Assembly (NCBI GenBank): GCA_021157485.1
Contig: JAGGWO010000215.1
Coordinates: 1-8,069 of the forward strand
DNA length: 8,069 nt
Source of the DNA: Sulfurimonas sp.
GTDB lineage: Bacteria > Campylobacterota > Campylobacteria > Campylobacterales > Sulfurimonadaceae
Reading direction: 5' to 3'
In this document: positions 5,529 through 8,069 of the stretch, piece after piece
How the letters are laid out: each line of letters begins with the position of its first letter
How positions within the stretch are numbered: the first letter of the stretch is position 1
Program-made: the position numbers and the translations under genes
Notes under the pieces: model-generated
What the model was told of the DNA's origin: nothing
Seen by the model: the letters and a program-made list of their open reading frames with translations, nothing else
Databases searched by the model: none

Positions 5529-7307
5529 ATGAGATTAATAACTAAAATTTTTATGCTAACTGCTTTACTGATAAGTTTAAGCAGTGCTACTGATTTTTTA
5601 ATGCCGGATGAAGCATTTAAACCTCATGCGGTGTTAAATCAAGATATGGAGATAGAAGCTAGTATTGAGATTGCTGATGATATCTATCTTTATAGTGACA
5701 AAGTAATATTAGAAATCATCAGTGATAATGGCGTTAGTATCAAAAATATTATATCGCCAAAGAGCATTGAACAGCATGGAGAGCAGGTTTATCTTAAATC
5801 TCCTGCGTTTATAGTTGAACTTCAAAGAGATGCTGATGTCGTTGATAAAGAGACTGTTGAATTTAAACTTTCATATCAAGGGTGTTCAGAGCAGGGTCTG
5901 TGTTATGAGCCTCTTAGCAAAGAGTACTCTTTTGAGGTAGACACATTGGCTCTTAGTATTACTCCAAAAGTACAAAAGCAAAAAACTCTAACTCTATTAA
6001 AAGATGAAAAAACTATAGAGCCGCAAGAACGCTCAGAGAGTGATGCTATCGCAGATACTATCGGTTCTGGAAATATAGCACTTATTCTAGCAACATTTTT
6101 TGGTTTTGGATTGCTTTTAGCGATGACTCCTTGTGTTTTTCCTATGATTCCTATTATCTCCGGACTTATCATCTCTCAAGGTGAAGGCATAACTATGAAA
6201 AAAGCATTTATGCTCTCTTTGGTATATGTTCTAGCTATGGCAGTTGCTTATACGATTGCCGGTGTTTTAGCAGGGCTTTTTGGAGCTAACCTTCAAGCAG
6301 CACTACAAACACCATGGGTTATCTACTCGTTCTCTTTTGTGTTTGTAGCACTTGCGTTTAGTATGTTTGGTTTTTATGAGTTAAAACTTCCTGACTCTTT
6401 TGTTTCTAAAGTAAGCTCTGCGAGTCACGGTTCAGGTTATGTTGGAATCGCTATTATGGGATTTTTATCAGCTCTTATAGTTGGACCATGTGTAGCGGCA
6501 CCACTTGCTGGTGCACTTGTTTATATTGGTCAGACTGGTGATGCTGTTCTTGGTGGAATGGCTCTGTTTTCTATGAGTATCGGTATGGGTATTCCTCTTA
6601 TCGTTGTTGGTGTGAGTGCAGGTAAGTTTATGCCTAAACCAGGTGCATGGATGACGATGGTTTCAGCTATCTTTGGTGTAATGATGCTAGGTGTGGCAAT
6701 TTGGATGCTTGAAAAAATAGTTGACCCATCTATCACAATGGCTCTTTATGGAATGTTAGGTCTTGGTTTCGCACTCTATCTTGGTGCATTTGAGAGAGAA
6801 GGGCATATCTTTAAACGTAGTGTAGCACTTCTGATATTCATCTACTCTGTTGCACTTCTTGTAGGCTTTTTGGCAGGTTCATCGAGCATGACTAAACCTT
6901 TGTCTTTTTTAAAGTCTCAGGTGGTGCAGGGAACTGTTGGTTCTGAGATAAAAGAGTTAGAGTTTACAGTAGTTACTTCTATAGATGAGTTAAATATTGA
7001 GTTAGAAAAAAATAAGGGTAAAAAAATTATGCTTGATTTTGCTGCTGATTGGTGTACTGCGTGTAAAGAGCTTGAAGAAGTTACATTTGCTAACAGTGAT
7101 GTTAAATCAAAACTGAGTGATTTTGTTCTTATCCGAGCTGATGTTACTGAGAATAGTGACAACAACAAAGCTCTTAGTCAAAAGTATAATGTGTTTGGTC
7201 CTCCTGCACTTATCTTTTTTGACAAAGATTTAGAAGTGAAAAGCTCTAAGACTATTATAGGTTTTATAGAACCGGCTGAGTTTTTAACTCACTTAGATAA
7301 GTTGTAG
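5529..7307 (+). CDS. dsbD: Thiol:disulfide interchange protein DsbD
   Basis: A full-length three-domain DsbD of 592 aa that moves electrons from cytoplasmic thioredoxin across the inner membrane to periplasmic thiol proteins. Residues 1-20 are a signal peptide. The periplasmic N-terminal domain (21-150) has the redox pair C119 and C125 in QGCSEQGLCYEP. Eight hydrophobic segments (about 182-455) form the DsbD/CcdA core, with C202 in MTPCVFPMIP and C321 in VGPCVAAPLAG as the transmembrane pair. The C-terminal thioredoxin domain (about 475-592) has C509-T-A-C512 in DWCTACK and the cis-proline region GPPALIFF (P559). All six catalytic cysteines are present and the domain order matches the E. coli protein. 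It has its own promoter, and the small thioredoxin gene follows after 6 bp. Expected clients include cytochrome c maturation and isomerase proteins. Here the two small thioredoxins and other Cys proteins of the locus are likely clients by context. Confidence 0.95.
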   Translation: MRLITKIFMLTALLISLSSATDFLMPDEAFKPHAVLNQDMEIEASIEIADDIYLYSDKVILEIISDNGVSIKNIISPKSIEQHGEQVYLKSPAFIVELQRDADVVDKETVEFKLSYQGCSEQGLCYEPLSKEYSFEVDTLALSITPKVQKQKTLTLLKDEKTIEPQERSESDAIADTIGSGNIALILATFFGFGLLLAMTPCVFPMIPIISGLIISQGEGITMKKAFMLSLVYVLAMAVAYTIAGVLAGLFGANLQAALQTPWVIYSFSFVFVALAFSMFGFYELKLPDSFVSKVSSASHGSGYVGIAIMGFLSALIVGPCVAAPLAGALVYIGQTGDAVLGGMALFSMSIGMGIPLIVVGVSAGKFMPKPGAWMTMVSAIFGVMMLGVAIWMLEKIVDPSITMALYGMLGLGFALYLGAFEREGHIFKRSVALLIFIYSVALLVGFLAGSSSMTKPLSFLKSQVVQGTVGSEIKELEFTVVTSIDELNIELEKNKGKKIMLDFAADWCTACKELEEVTFANSDVKSKLSDFVLIRADVTENSDNNKALSQKYNVFGPPALIFFDKDLEVKSSKTIIGFIEPAEFLTHLDKL

Positions 7308-7313
7308 AAAAAC

Positions 7314-7703
7314 ATGAAGAAAATAGTTCTAATAATTGCTTTTTTAATTACCTCGGTATTTGCTGATATTAACTGGGTAGAAGATATTGATGATGCTTAT
7401 GAAATAGCAGCTAAAGAGAATAAAAATGTAATGGTGATGCTATCAAGAAAAGGGTGTCCTGCATGTAAATATATGAAGAATGTAGTCTTTAAAGATAAAA
7501 ATTTTTCAAAAAAGTTTAACAGAGACCTTATTGCTGTTCATATAGACATCCATAAGGATTTTATGCCTGATGGCTTAGAGTTTTTTGCTACACCAACATT
7601 TTATTTTTTAGATGCTAATGAAAAAAAACTTCATAGAATTAATGGAGCGCATAACTCTAAAGAGTTTGCGGAAGAGCTGGAGCTATTTAACCTTCTAAAA
7701 TAG
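7314..7703 (+). CDS. Exported thioredoxin-fold protein with CPAC motif (thioredoxin_7 type)
   Basis: A 129-aa periplasmic thioredoxin-like protein. Residues 1-17 are a signal peptide ending VFA. The redox site is C48-P-A-C51 followed by M54, and the cis-proline is P94 in FATPTFYFLD. It shares the layout CxxC..M...V and TPxFYF with the protein at 2129-2503 but lacks that protein's extra cysteine (Phe stands there). The start ATG follows the dsbD stop by 6 nt and has no clear Shine-Dalgarno, so translation is probably coupled to dsbD. That pairing argues that it takes electrons from DsbD and reduces a periplasmic target. The target is unknown; SoxY-type carriers, cytochrome c haem-site cysteines or the DsrE proteins are possibilities. 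Its last 17 bp overlap the 3' end of lpxB on the other strand. Confidence 0.85.
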   Translation: MKKIVLIIAFLITSVFADINWVEDIDDAYEIAAKENKNVMVMLSRKGCPACKYMKNVVFKDKNFSKKFNRDLIAVHIDIHKDFMPDGLEFFATPTFYFLDANEKKLHRINGAHNSKEFAEELELFNLLK

Positions 7704-8069
7704 TTGCAACTCTCGCAGCACTTCCATGCTCTAAATAGTCTCTCAACTCTTTAGAGTCAAGTAAAAAACTCTCTCTTTTATACTCTTTATACGCTTTTAG
7801 TAAATTTTCTACGGTTACTTCATCCTGAAGAAACTCCGGATGCATAGTTCTGTTTTTATACTTCATAAACATTATATTTGCAAGTCCGACATAGTCCATT
7901 TTTACTAAGTGACGCACGATAAAAAAGTCGATAGGTTTTGCTATATAACTAAGTATAAACGGTATACCGATAAGTGAAGCTTCAAGAGTTGCAGTCCCAC
8001 TACAGATAAAGGCAAAATCAGCCTCAAGTAACTCTTTGTGAGCATCTTTTCTTATTTCAAATTCAGAGA
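7687..8069 (-). CDS. lpxB: Lipid-A-disaccharide synthase, C-terminal part (runs off the window)
   Basis: The frame is open from the window's right edge to a TAA at 7689-7687 and gives 126 residues plus part of a codon. It is thus the 3' third of a gene whose start lies beyond 8069. The visible part reads ADFAFICSGTATLEASLIGIP followed by IVRHLVKMDYVGLANIMF; SGTATLE and the GLANI (usually GLPN) segment are hallmarks of the GT19 glycosyltransferase LpxB. This enzyme condenses UDP-2,3-diacylglucosamine with lipid X to make the lipid A disaccharide at the inner membrane. The GTG at 7917-7915 is an internal valine, not the start. The gene is a housekeeping neighbour, unrelated to the redox locus. 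Its stop lies inside the convergent thioredoxin gene, with no terminator seen between them. Confidence 0.92.
   Translation of the reverse strand, partial: SEFEIRKDAHKELLEADFAFICSGTATLEASLIGIPFILSYIAKPIDFFIVRHLVKMDYVGLANIMFMKYKNRTMHPEFLQDEVTVENLLKAYKEYKRESFLLDSKELRDYLEHGSAARVATILEG

Noticed and set aside
7687..7917. A 76-residue stand-alone gene starting at GTG 7917
   Set aside because: The frame stays open to the window edge and the upstream residues (SGTATLE..) are LpxB, so this is only the tail of lpxB.

Overview
The window is AT-rich, uses short intergenic gaps and looks like a chromosome segment of a Campylobacterota bacterium (Sulfurimonas/Sulfurovum-like). That assignment is inferred from the gene content (periplasmic DsrE, DUF302 and rhodanese proteins, an OprO/P-type porin, a Gram-negative lpxB) and from compact, lysine-rich signal peptides. 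It was not tested by any search.

Layout. (1) Positions 8-3874, plus strand: an outer-membrane porin is followed by four tightly packed genes for exported proteins: a SoxH/quinoprotein-relay-type metallo-beta-lactamase-fold hydrolase, a thioredoxin-fold protein (CHYC), a DsrE-family protein and a tandem DUF302 protein. Three of these use TTG or GTG starts, and two junctions overlap. (2) Positions 3883-4257, minus strand: an ArsR-type repressor, convergent with the first operon and divergent from the second. (3) Positions 4258-4397: the divergent control region, holding an extended -10 promoter for arsR and two copies of a 14-bp palindromic site that look like its operator. (4) Positions 4398-5340, plus: a second exported DsrE-family protein and an exported single-domain rhodanese. 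(5) Positions 5529-7703, plus, behind its own promoter: full-length DsbD and a second small exported thioredoxin (CPAC). (6) Positions 7687-8069, minus: the C-terminal part of lpxB, whose stop codon lies inside the end of the thioredoxin gene.

Working together. Every complete structural gene except the repressor encodes a protein with a signal peptide, and most carry one or two candidate reactive cysteines. The simplest reading is a periplasmic sulfur/thiol-handling locus. DsbD would bring cytoplasmic reducing power across the inner membrane to the two thioredoxin-like proteins. The DsrE pair and the rhodanese would carry or transfer sulfane sulfur, the MBL protein would act hydrolytically on a thiol- or sulfur-linked substrate, and the ArsR protein would switch at least the DsrE-rhodanese pair in response to a metal, thiol or persulfide signal. 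This resembles the accessory SoxH/SoxV/SoxW logic of thiosulfate oxidation systems, but no SoxXYZABCD genes are visible here. The joint function is inference.
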